From positions 1-12,881 of the forward strand of contig JBBSTY010000123.1 in NCBI GenBank assembly GCA_038235385.1: a DNA stretch of 12,881 nt. Direction: 5' to 3'. This stretch comes from JBBSTY01 sp038235385 (GTDB taxonomy: Bacteria; Actinomycetota; Acidimicrobiia; Acidimicrobiales; Acidimicrobilacustridaceae). The position numbers and the translations under genes are program-made. Below, piece by piece: positions 1 through 6,192 of the stretch (positions are counted from its first letter, which is position 1; each line of letters starts with the position of its first letter). The notes under the pieces were generated by a model, which was given only the letters and a program-made list of their open reading frames with translations, had not been told where the DNA came from and did no database searches.

Positions 1-1275
1 CATCGGTCCGCCGGTGCCGTCGAAGAGGACGAAGACGATGACCTCCATCGACAGGAAGGCCAGCGGCAGGGCCGAGCCGCACCAGAGCAGCACGGCGAGA
101 TCCCGCCACCGACGGCGCGCCCCGACCGCGATGGCCCCGGCCACGAGCGCCACCACCAGGGAGATCTCCCACAGCGCCTGGTACGAGCCGCCCACCAGGA
201 GCTGGCTCAACCACACGCCGGGTCGAGCGACCGTCGCGTGCTGGACGACGGCGTCGAGGCCGAGTTGGGACTCGGGGAGCGAGGCGCCGGTGATCCCGTC
301 CACCACCGTGGCGGCACTGGTCGAGTGGTACATCCGCAGGTTCCACGCCAACCACGGGCCGAAGGCGACGACCGCGCCGCCCACGAACGAGCCCACGAAG
401 CGGCCGACGGCGAGCACCTTCGGACGTCGGGTGATGACCCAGGCGAGGAAGGCCAGCGCGAGGAACGGGATGAGCACCAGCGAGGTCATCTTGGTGACGA
501 TGGTGAGGCCGAACAGCGCGCCCGCCCCGACGGCCGTGAGCCACGACTGCGGCCGATCGAGAGCCCGCAGGAAGACGAGCGTGGTGGCGATCGAGAGCAC
601 GAGCACCATGGCGTCGTTGCTCACCGCGCCGGGGCTGAGGCTGTTGACAGCGATCAGCAGCCCGGGCGCGAGCAACCACACGACCGGGCGGTCGGGGAAG
701 AGCCGTCGTGCCAGCATCCAGGTGAGCGGGATCGAGAGCAGGACGAGGCCGACCGTCGCGAACCGGATGGCGTACAGGCTGCCGGTCACGCCGAGCGGCC
801 GACCGATCCAGTACGCGGGGATCATGGCCACGTAGTAGGTCGGTCCGTGCACGGCCTCGTACTGGTGGCCCGTTCCACCCCAATTCTCGTCGTCGTTCGA
901 CGGCTGGTACGGGTAGCTCCGGAAGAGCAGGGTCGGCGTCTCCTTGAGCGACGCGAGGGTTGCGTCGTCGAGCAGGTCCACCCCGACGGTGGGCACGCCG
1001 TTGCCGGTGGCGAGCGATTCGACGTAGCCGAAGTGGGCCACCTCGTCGACCGGGTTCCACGTGACGGTGGTGACGGCCCAGTAGGCCCCCTGCACCAGCC
1101 CGAACAGCATCAACAGACCCAACACCAAACGGTGCCGTCGTCGCACGGCGGCATCGAGCCGACCCGGCAGCGGGAGGAAGCCCGATCGGTCCTCCGGGGG
1201 GGCGGGGGACGCGCCACGATCGGGATCGGGCTCAGCTGCCCGGACGTCAGCCGCGTCCGCGGTCGTGCTGGTCAC
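1..1275 (-). CDS. Polytopic membrane glycosyltransferase, GT-C / DUF2142-like (partial, C-terminus outside window)
   Basis: The reading frame is open from GTG at 1275 to the window edge, giving 425 residues with no stop. After a Pro/Asp-rich N-terminus of about 45 residues comes a first membrane segment (about 50-70). It is followed directly by NPVDEVAHFGYV (74-85). An acidic pair in the first extracytoplasmic loop, here D77/E78, is the hallmark of GT-C enzymes that use lipid-phosphate sugars. Further hydrophobic segments lie near 170-190, 198-215, 222-238, 248-285 and 293-310, with more after 370. The tract around SNDA (219-222) and the TK at 261-262 also fit the GT39/DUF2142 type. It probably adds a sugar outside the membrane to a glycan or lipid, but the substrate is unknown. 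The start is supported by a TAGGAT box 6 nt upstream and by the lack of an earlier start. GT-C fold is fairly certain; family assignment within it is less so. Confidence 0.82.
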   Translation of the reverse strand, partial: MTSTTADAADVRAAEPDPDRGASPAPPEDRSGFLPLPGRLDAAVRRRHRLVLGLLMLFGLVQGAYWAVTTVTWNPVDEVAHFGYVESLATGNGVPTVGVDLLDDATLASLKETPTLLFRSYPYQPSNDDENWGGTGHQYEAVHGPTYYVAMIPAYWIGRPLGVTGSLYAIRFATVGLVLLSIPLTWMLARRLFPDRPVVWLLAPGLLIAVNSLSPGAVSNDAMVLVLSIATTLVFLRALDRPQSWLTAVGAGALFGLTIVTKMTSLVLIPFLALAFLAWVITRRPKVLAVGRFVGSFVGGAVVAFGPWLAWNLRMYHSTSAATVVDGITGASLPESQLGLDAVVQHATVARPGVWLSQLLVGGSYQALWEISLVVALVAGAIAVGARRRWRDLAVLLWCGSALPLAFLSMEVIVFVLFDGTGGPM

Positions 1276-1281
1276 GCGCCG

Positions 1282-1287
1282 ATCCTA
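1282..1287 (-). promoter_or_regulatory. Candidate -10 box (TAGGAT) for the GT-C gene, leaderless layout
   Basis: Reading the minus strand, TAGGAT is followed by 6 nt and then the GTG start at 1275. That spacing would place transcription start on or next to the first base of the start codon, as in leaderless actinobacterial mRNAs. No Shine-Dalgarno sequence and no good -35 box are visible. The oppositely directed gene has the same arrangement. Confidence 0.5.
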
Positions 1288-1331
1288 CCGTCGGCCACAC
1301 GACCCACTGCTGCACCCGGGCCGCGCTCCAC

Positions 1332-1337
1332 TAGGTT
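1332..1337 (+). promoter_or_regulatory. Candidate -10 box (TAGGTT) for the methyltransferase gene, leaderless layout
   Basis: TAGGTT is followed by 6 nt and then GTG at 1344, so the predicted transcription start coincides with the start codon. No ribosome binding site lies upstream of this GTG, which fits a leaderless message. No clear -35 element is seen. Confidence 0.5.
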
Positions 1338-1343
1338 GACCGG

Positions 1344-2537
1344 GTGCCATCGCCGGGTTCCTCCACACCGCCACGCCGCCGCACCAGGCCGCTCGAGCCG
1401 GGCGCGGTCGCCTACCCCCAGGCGACCTGGACGTCCTTCGACCGGTACGACCGCTACGGCGAGATCGCTCGACTGGTGCGTTCGTCGCTCGGTCCCGGCC
1501 CCCACCGCGTGCTCGATGTGGGCGACACCGCCGGGTACCTGGCCCTCCTCGAACCCGACCTGTGGGTGCTGGGGATCGACCTGGCGCTCGAGGGCGAGCG
1601 GCTCGACGGAGCCCGCCCGCTGCTCGGCGATGGCAGCCGCCTCCCGTTCGCCGACGATGCCTTCGACGCCGTCGTGTCGAGCGACGTGCTCGAACACGTC
1701 CTCCCGGACCGTCGCGACGCGTTCCTGGCCGAGCTGCGCCGGGTGAGCCGCGAGCTCGTCGTGGTGGCCGCGCCGTTCGACACGATGGGCGTGGCGGGTG
1801 CCGAGGACCTCGTGCGGCGGTACGCCGCGCTCGCGCTCGGCGCGCCGCAGCCGCAGCTCGAGGAGCACCTCGAACGTGGCCTGCCGAAGCTCGGGGACTC
1901 CTTGGCCGGACTGCTGGCGGCAGGCGGCGACGGAGTGGTCATCGGCAACGGCAACCTGTGGGACTGGCTGGTCGCGATGCTGCTGCGCTTCCAGCTAGAA
2001 GCTCGTCCCGCCCTCGATCCGCTGAGCCAGGGCTTCGACATCTTCCACAACACCGCACTGGCGTCGATGCCCGACGCTCCGCCGTTCTACCGGCACCTGC
2101 TCGTGTCGTGGATCGATCGGGCGCCCGAGCTCGTCGAACCCGACGACGCGGTGGTCCCCCCGGTCGACCTCGTCGCGTTGGCGTCGGTGCTCGTCGCCGC
2201 CGACACCAGCGAGGCGGTCCGTCAGGACCTCAACGGCGTCGTGGACCACCGCGTGCTACCACCGATCGCGGTGGTCGATGCCGGTGTCATCGCGCTCCAC
2301 GAGCGCATCGGCGGGATGACCGAACTGCTGATCGATGTGGCGGGACGCGTCGACCGGCTGACGTTCGCGATGGACGGCCTCTCCGCGCAGAACGACCGCA
2401 TCGAAGCTGCCCAGCGCGACACCCGTGAGCGCCTCGAGGAGCTGTTCGTGTACCAGGTGCGGGTGAACGCCCCGGTGCTCCGGGTCAAGGGTGGGCTCGT
2501 GAAGCTGCGTGATCGGGTGCGGTCGATCCTCCGCTGA
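1344..2537 (+). CDS. SAM-dependent class I methyltransferase with C-terminal coiled coil
   Basis: This 397-residue protein has a class I (Methyltransf_11-like) SAM-binding fold. Motif I is VLDVGDTAGYLALL (56-69), the following strand is LGIDLA (76-81), and GDGSRLPF (95-102) leads into FDAVVSSDVLEHV (107-119), the usual post-I and motif IV region. Residues 120-300 are less characteristic. From 322 to 367 hydrophobic residues alternate at 3/4 spacing (I322, M325, L329, V332, V336, L339, M343, L346, N350, I353, R357, T360, L364, L367), which is seven heptads of coiled coil. The protein ends in a basic amphipathic stretch (372-397) that could bind membrane. It is probably cytoplasmic or membrane-peripheral and methylates a sugar or glycan end. 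Its neighbours are glycosyltransferases and a Wzm/Wzt exporter, so a role in modifying or capping the exported polymer is likely but inferred. The start GTG is chosen from the leaderless promoter layout. Confidence 0.85.
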   Translation: MPSPGSSTPPRRRTRPLEPGAVAYPQATWTSFDRYDRYGEIARLVRSSLGPGPHRVLDVGDTAGYLALLEPDLWVLGIDLALEGERLDGARPLLGDGSRLPFADDAFDAVVSSDVLEHVLPDRRDAFLAELRRVSRELVVVAAPFDTMGVAGAEDLVRRYAALALGAPQPQLEEHLERGLPKLGDSLAGLLAAGGDGVVIGNGNLWDWLVAMLLRFQLEARPALDPLSQGFDIFHNTALASMPDAPPFYRHLLVSWIDRAPELVEPDDAVVPPVDLVALASVLVAADTSEAVRQDLNGVVDHRVLPPIAVVDAGVIALHERIGGMTELLIDVAGRVDRLTFAMDGLSAQNDRIEAAQRDTRERLEELFVYQVRVNAPVLRVKGGLVKLRDRVRSILR

Positions 2538-2552
2538 CCGACCGGATCAGCG
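2532..2552. terminator. Bidirectional hairpin between convergent genes, containing both stop codons
   Basis: CGCTGA (2532-2537) and TCAGCG (2547-2552) are perfect inverted repeats. Inside them CC (2538-2539) can pair with GG (2544-2545), leaving one unpaired A and a GACC loop. The TGA stop of the methyltransferase lies in the left arm and the stop of the minus-strand glycosyltransferase in the right arm. There is no T-tract, as is common for actinobacterial terminators. The genes are only 9 bases apart, so a shared terminator is expected here. Confidence 0.5.
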
Positions 2553-5246
2553 ACGCCCCTGGACGCGCCAGACCACCTTGGCGACGGCCGCCCGGGTCGT
2601 GGCGACGACACCGTCCCGGCGGGTCTTGGCCATGAGCCGGCGCACCAGGGACTCGGCGCGCTGGGCGCGGGGGAGCGCACGGTCGACGAGGGGGTGCAGC
2701 GACGCCGGGGGTGTGACGTCGCGCGGGTGGGTGGCGGGCGGGTGGGAGGGGTGGACGGGGGTGCCGCCGTCGTCGGGGTAGGGCTCGAGCGTCGTGGGCA
2801 CCGGGGGCTCGTCGAGCGCCACGGGCGACCACGTGCTCGATGAACGGTCGGTGCGGGGGCCGTTGCGCACGATCTCGCCGAGGATCGCTTCGTACCGCTC
2901 GGCCTGGAGCTCGGGTGACCAGGTCAGCAGGGCTCGCCGGCGGGAGCGGGCGCCGATGCGTGCCCGCTCGGAGGGGCTGCCGAGGAGCAGGTCGAGCGCG
3001 TCGATCCACTCGCCGGGGGTGGCGGCCAACAGACCGGAATCGCCGTGGACGATCGCCTCACGGAACGGTTCGGTGGGCGTCGCCACGGTGGGGACCTCGA
3101 CGAGGGCCGCCTCGAGCCACTTGATGGCGCTCTTGGCCTCGTTGAAGCTGCTCCCAGGGGCCAACGGTGCCAGGTTGACGTCGAGGTCGCGCAGCGCGCC
3201 GGGCAGGTCGAGCCACGGCAGGAATGGGATTCGCACCAGTCGCTCGCCCAGGGCGTCGAGCGCGGCGCTCTCGGGCAGGTGCCCGCCGAGCCAGAGCTCG
3301 GCCTCGGGATGCGCGTCGAGCACCTCGATGACCGAGGGCTCGACGTAGAACCAGTCCTCGTCGTGGGTGGTGGTGCCGCTGAAGTACCCGATCCGGGGCG
3401 GACCCGGCCGGCGGGGCCGGCGCAGCTCGCGATCGGACCGGCGGGCCAGCACCTGACCGACACCGTTGGTGAACCGGTACGTGGGGAGACCGGTGACCGT
3501 CGCCGCGTGATCGACCAGGGCCTGGGTGCTGCCGATGTAGGCGTCGCACGCCTCGAGGGTGGTGCGGTAGCGGTTGACCCCCTCGAGCCACAGGCGAGCC
3601 TCGTCCGGGGGGAGCAGCCGCAGGGCGGGGATGTCGTCGCGCAGGTCGGGATCGAAGATGAGGTCGTCGACGTCGAAGGCGCACGGCACCCCGGTGCTGC
3701 GCAGGGTCGCGATGAGCTCGAGGATCTGGACGGTGGCGGGGACGCGGTAGAGCACCACGACGTCGGCCTGGCCGCCGAGCGCGAGGAGGTCGGGGTCGCG
3801 GTAGTGGCGCACCTCGGTGTGGATGCCGTCGAGCCCGAGTGCCTCGGCCGGCAGGCGGGCGCGGTAGCGCAGCGGCGCGCCGTCGATGCCGACGACGAAC
3901 AGCACGGATCGGACGGGGTGGGCCCGCACGGCAGACGACCGCATGGCAGACGACCGGACGGCAGACGATCGGTCGGCGTCGGACCGGACGGCGCCGTCGG
4001 GTGCCCCGGCCGCATCGGCGAGGCCGACGAGTTGTTCGAACCGCTCCGACAGGGCATCGATCTGCTCGTCGATGTGGCGCAGCGGGAACGGCTGGGTGGC
4101 ACCGGTGCGCAGGTGGTCGAGCAGGGTGCGGTCGTCGGCGAGCCGTGCCATCGCCGCCGCGAGCGCGTCGGCGTCGCCGGCGGGAACGACGAGACCGTTG
4201 GTGGCGTGGGTGACGACCTCCTCGGGTCCGAGGGTGTCGGTGCACAGCACCGGGAGGCCGGCGGCGAGCGCCTCGCGGGTGGCCAACGAGTGGGTCTCGC
4301 GCATGACCGACGGCAGGACGAAGATGTCGTGGTCGGCCAGGATGGCGGCGAGCTCGGAGGGCACGAACGGCTCGCGGATCTCGACGGGAAGACCACCGAG
4401 GTCGGTGCCGGTGTCGTCGAGGTAGGGGCCGAGCCCGTAGGCGGTGAGCGTCCACCCGGGGGTCCCCGCCAGCTCGCCGAGCGCCGCCACCAGGTGGGCC
4501 GCGCCCTTCATGGGGTTCGGCCCGCCGGTGTAGACGAACCGCACGGGCGCGCCGGCTCCGGCGCTCGACCGGTGCGTGGGTGCCGACGGGGCGGGATCAG
4601 CGGTTTCGAGGTCCGGCAGGCCGTTCTCGTCGACCTCGAGCCGTCCCGGCGCCACGCCGTTGGCCGCCAGCACCTCGGCGGCGCTCGCGGACGGGGCGAG
4701 GACGAGGTCGGCCGGGCCCAGGAGCGTGCGGAGGGCGCCGATGCGGCGGTCCCGTTCGGCGACGCCGATCTCACAGGCGCACTCGCCGGCGTCGACGACC
4801 AGGCTGCAGGGTCGGAGGCCGGTGTCGACCAAGAACTGGCGGGCGCACAACCACCAGAAGTCGTGCATGGTGATCACGACCTTGGCGCCCGACGCCCGGG
4901 CGATCGGGACGAAGCCCGCGCCGAGCGACTGCAGCGAGTGGATGTGGACCAGATCGGGACGGACGTCGTCGAGGTGCTGGCGGAACAGCTCGGTCACCGA
5001 CGGGTTGTGCCAGTTCAGCTCGTCGGACCACCCAGTCCAGGGCGTGGTGACGACCCACCGCACCGCCATCCCCGTGTCGTCGACGTCGGTCCACGAGTCG
5101 AGGGGCTCCCGATCGCCGAGCCACCCGGCGAAGACCGAGACGTCGTGGCCCCGATCCCGCAGGCCGTGGGCGAGCCGTTGCGGCTGCAGGGTGCCACCGC
5201 TGACGAAGTTCGGTGGGTAGTGGGCCGAGACCGTGACGATGCGCAT
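2547..5246 (-). CDS. Two-domain glycosyltransferase (GT4-type GT-B followed by a second GT-B-like domain)
   Basis: The protein has 899 residues from ATG at 5246. Domain 1 (about 1-410) is a GT4 enzyme. It has an N-terminal MRIVTVSAHYPPNFVSGG with the glycine-rich acceptor loop, DLVHIHSLQSLG (98-109), and HDFWWLC with a cysteine-rich segment to about 158. The donor half starts near FVYTGGPNPMKG (237-248) and holds an intact EX7E motif (E317, E325). A low-complexity R-S-S-A-V linker (about 419-444) leads to domain 2 (about 446-795). That domain carries FDVDDLIFD (524-532), GYFSGTTTHDEDW (620-632) and FNEAKSAIKWLEA (701-713), typical of a separate GT4-like group. A Pro-rich stretch (about 800-860) precedes a basic C-terminal tail. 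The fusion would add two sugars in succession, or the same sugar in two linkages, to a lipid-linked glycan at the inner membrane face. The frame is open further upstream to 5477, but those 77 residues overlap the divergent exporter gene and look non-coding. A TAGCGT box 8 nt before ATG 5246 supports the chosen start. Confidence 0.88.
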   Translation of the reverse strand: MRIVTVSAHYPPNFVSGGTLQPQRLAHGLRDRGHDVSVFAGWLGDREPLDSWTDVDDTGMAVRWVVTTPWTGWSDELNWHNPSVTELFRQHLDDVRPDLVHIHSLQSLGAGFVPIARASGAKVVITMHDFWWLCARQFLVDTGLRPCSLVVDAGECACEIGVAERDRRIGALRTLLGPADLVLAPSASAAEVLAANGVAPGRLEVDENGLPDLETADPAPSAPTHRSSAGAGAPVRFVYTGGPNPMKGAAHLVAALGELAGTPGWTLTAYGLGPYLDDTGTDLGGLPVEIREPFVPSELAAILADHDIFVLPSVMRETHSLATREALAAGLPVLCTDTLGPEEVVTHATNGLVVPAGDADALAAAMARLADDRTLLDHLRTGATQPFPLRHIDEQIDALSERFEQLVGLADAAGAPDGAVRSDADRSSAVRSSAMRSSAVRAHPVRSVLFVVGIDGAPLRYRARLPAEALGLDGIHTEVRHYRDPDLLALGGQADVVVLYRVPATVQILELIATLRSTGVPCAFDVDDLIFDPDLRDDIPALRLLPPDEARLWLEGVNRYRTTLEACDAYIGSTQALVDHAATVTGLPTYRFTNGVGQVLARRSDRELRRPRRPGPPRIGYFSGTTTHDEDWFYVEPSVIEVLDAHPEAELWLGGHLPESAALDALGERLVRIPFLPWLDLPGALRDLDVNLAPLAPGSSFNEAKSAIKWLEAALVEVPTVATPTEPFREAIVHGDSGLLAATPGEWIDALDLLLGSPSERARIGARSRRRALLTWSPELQAERYEAILGEIVRNGPRTDRSSSTWSPVALDEPPVPTTLEPYPDDGGTPVHPSHPPATHPRDVTPPASLHPLVDRALPRAQRAESLVRRLMAKTRRDGVVATTRAAVAKVVWRVQGRR
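3930..3989 (-). repeat. 15-bp tandem repeat (about four units) encoding the inter-domain linker
   Basis: Units begin at 3930, 3945, 3960 and 3975. The first three are close copies of GGCAGACGACCG plus three variable bases, and the fourth is diverged. On the minus strand they encode a five-residue R-S-S-A-(V/M) repeat (about residues 426-440) between the two glycosyltransferase domains. The period is a multiple of three, so a change in copy number would alter linker length without shifting frame. Confidence 0.75.
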
Positions 5247-5254
5247 CGGGCCGT

Positions 5255-5260
5255 ACGCTA
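5255..5260 (-). promoter_or_regulatory. Candidate -10 box (TAGCGT) for the minus-strand glycosyltransferase
   Basis: On the minus strand TAGCGT lies 8 nt before ATG 5246, fitting the TANNNT consensus with a leader of at most one or two bases. No Shine-Dalgarno sequence is visible before this ATG. It lies back to back with a similar box for the exporter operon at 5272-5277, with 11 bases between them. Confidence 0.4.
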
Positions 5261-5271
5261 CCGGTCGGCAG

Positions 5272-5277
5272 TAGCCT
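5272..5277 (+). promoter_or_regulatory. Candidate -10 box (TAGCCT) for the exporter operon
   Basis: TAGCCT is followed by 7 nt and then GTG 5285, the first codon of a 26-codon ORF that overlaps the start of the permease gene. The layout resembles the leaderless sites at 1282-1287 and 1332-1337. If it is used, the permease start at 5362 would sit about 77 nt into the transcript. No recognisable -35 box. Confidence 0.38.
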
Positions 5278-5284
5278 CGCCGGC

Positions 5285-5365
5285 GTGGCGAGATTGGGTC
5301 GGTGGCGCGTGCTTCCACCAAACTGGCAGACCCCGCGTCCCCTGGGAGAACCCCCCGTTCGATGA
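5285..5365 (+). CDS. Possible 26-residue leader ORF coupled to the permease gene
   Basis: GTG 5285 opens 26 codons ending at TGA 5363-5365, and this stop overlaps the permease ATG (5362) as ATGA. The peptide begins MARLGRWRVLPPNW and continues Pro-rich to PPVR. It resembles no family I know. Three things support it: a TAGCCT box 7 nt before the GTG, the exact ATGA overlap, and the use of the same overlap at the two downstream junctions of the operon. It could be a leader whose translation delivers ribosomes to wzm, or a small protein in its own right. Against it, the ORF is short, three in-frame overlaps in a GC-rich genome can arise by chance, and the peptide is unremarkable. Alternatively the permease could start at GTG 5302 in its own frame, making this stretch partly N-terminal extension. 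Confidence 0.35.
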   Translation: MARLGRWRVLPPNWQTPRPLGEPPVR

Positions 5366-6192
5366 ACGTCCTCACCGAGCTCGTGCAGTCGCGCGAGCTG
5401 CTCACGAACCTCACGCTGCGAGAGCTCCGAGGAAAGTACAAGCGATCGATCCTCGGGTGGACCTGGTCGCTGCTCAACCCGATCTCGCTGATGGTGATCT
5501 ACACCGTCGTGTTCGGGCTGCTGTTCGGCGCGCAGATCGACCCCGGTCAGAACAGCGGGCTCGACAGCTTCCCGATCTGGCTCATGTGCGGCCTGCTGCC
5601 GTGGAACTTCGTCTCCCAGTCCCTGAGCGGCGCCATGGCCACGGTCATCGGCAACGCCGGCCTCATCAAGAAGGTGTACTTCCCCCGCGAGCTCCTGCCC
5701 TTCTCGCTGGTGCTGTCGCTCGACGTCTCGTTCCTGATCGAGATGGCCGTCCTCCTGGCCTTCATCGCCGTGCTCGGCAGCTCGGTGGTCGGCGTGCTGC
5801 CGTGGCTCGTCCCGGCGTTGCTGCTCGTCGTCGCGCTCACCGCGTACGCCGCCGGCCTCGGCCTGATCCTCGCCGTGGCGAACGTCTACTTCCGCGACGT
5901 GCAGTACCTGTTCGGGATCTTGTTGAACCTGTGGTTCTACTCGACCCCGGTCGTCTACCCGATCAGCCTGGTCGAGAACTTCGCCAACTCGCACAACGCG
6001 CCGTGGCTGCTCACCGTCTACAAGGCCAACCCGATGGTGGAGTACGTCGGCATCTTCCGCAGCCTCCTCTACGACTGGACGGCACCCGGCCTGTCGTCGA
6101 CGCTCTACGTGCTGGTCTGGTCGGTGGGCATCTTCGTGGCCGGCCTCTGGATCTTCCGGCGCTTCGAGGGCCGACTGGCCGAGGAGCTCTGA
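5362..6192 (+). CDS. wzm: ABC-2 type polysaccharide export permease (Wzm family)
   Basis: The 276-residue product has the length and pattern of Wzm/TagG permeases: an N-terminal amphipathic segment with LTLRELRGKYKRSILGW (17-33), then about six membrane segments (roughly 33-56, 72-94, 113-137, 143-172, 181-203, 245-265). Family motifs include LIKKVYFPRELLP (101-113), NVYFRDVQ (174-181) and ANPM (222-225). With Wzt it forms the inner-membrane channel that exports a lipid-linked polysaccharide. I chose ATG 5362 because it matches the family N-terminus, follows a GGGAGAA sequence at 5344-5350, and overlaps the upstream small ORF as ATGA. GTG 5302 would add 20 unremarkable residues. Its TGA overlaps the wzt start, so the two subunits are translationally coupled. 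Confidence 0.93.
   Translation: MNVLTELVQSRELLTNLTLRELRGKYKRSILGWTWSLLNPISLMVIYTVVFGLLFGAQIDPGQNSGLDSFPIWLMCGLLPWNFVSQSLSGAMATVIGNAGLIKKVYFPRELLPFSLVLSLDVSFLIEMAVLLAFIAVLGSSVVGVLPWLVPALLLVVALTAYAAGLGLILAVANVYFRDVQYLFGILLNLWFYSTPVVYPISLVENFANSHNAPWLLTVYKANPMVEYVGIFRSLLYDWTAPGLSSTLYVLVWSVGIFVAGLWIFRRFEGRLAEEL

Noticed and set aside
14..1746. Plus-strand open frames over the first gene.
   Set aside because: The complementary minus frame encodes a coherent membrane protein with a GT-C acidic loop. The plus frames are Arg/Ser/Pro-rich and motif-free.
5247..5477. N-terminal extension of the minus-strand glycosyltransferase by 77 residues.
   Set aside because: It would overlap wzm coding sequence, and the residues are unlike any glycosyltransferase N-terminus. 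MRIVTVSAHYPPN at 5246 is the typical beginning.
3045..6191. Long plus-strand open frame running into the wzt frame without a stop.
   Set aside because: It is antisense to the two-domain glycosyltransferase and out of frame with wzm. The translation is low-complexity Arg/Gly/Asp-rich. Only the part from 6192 reads as a real family.
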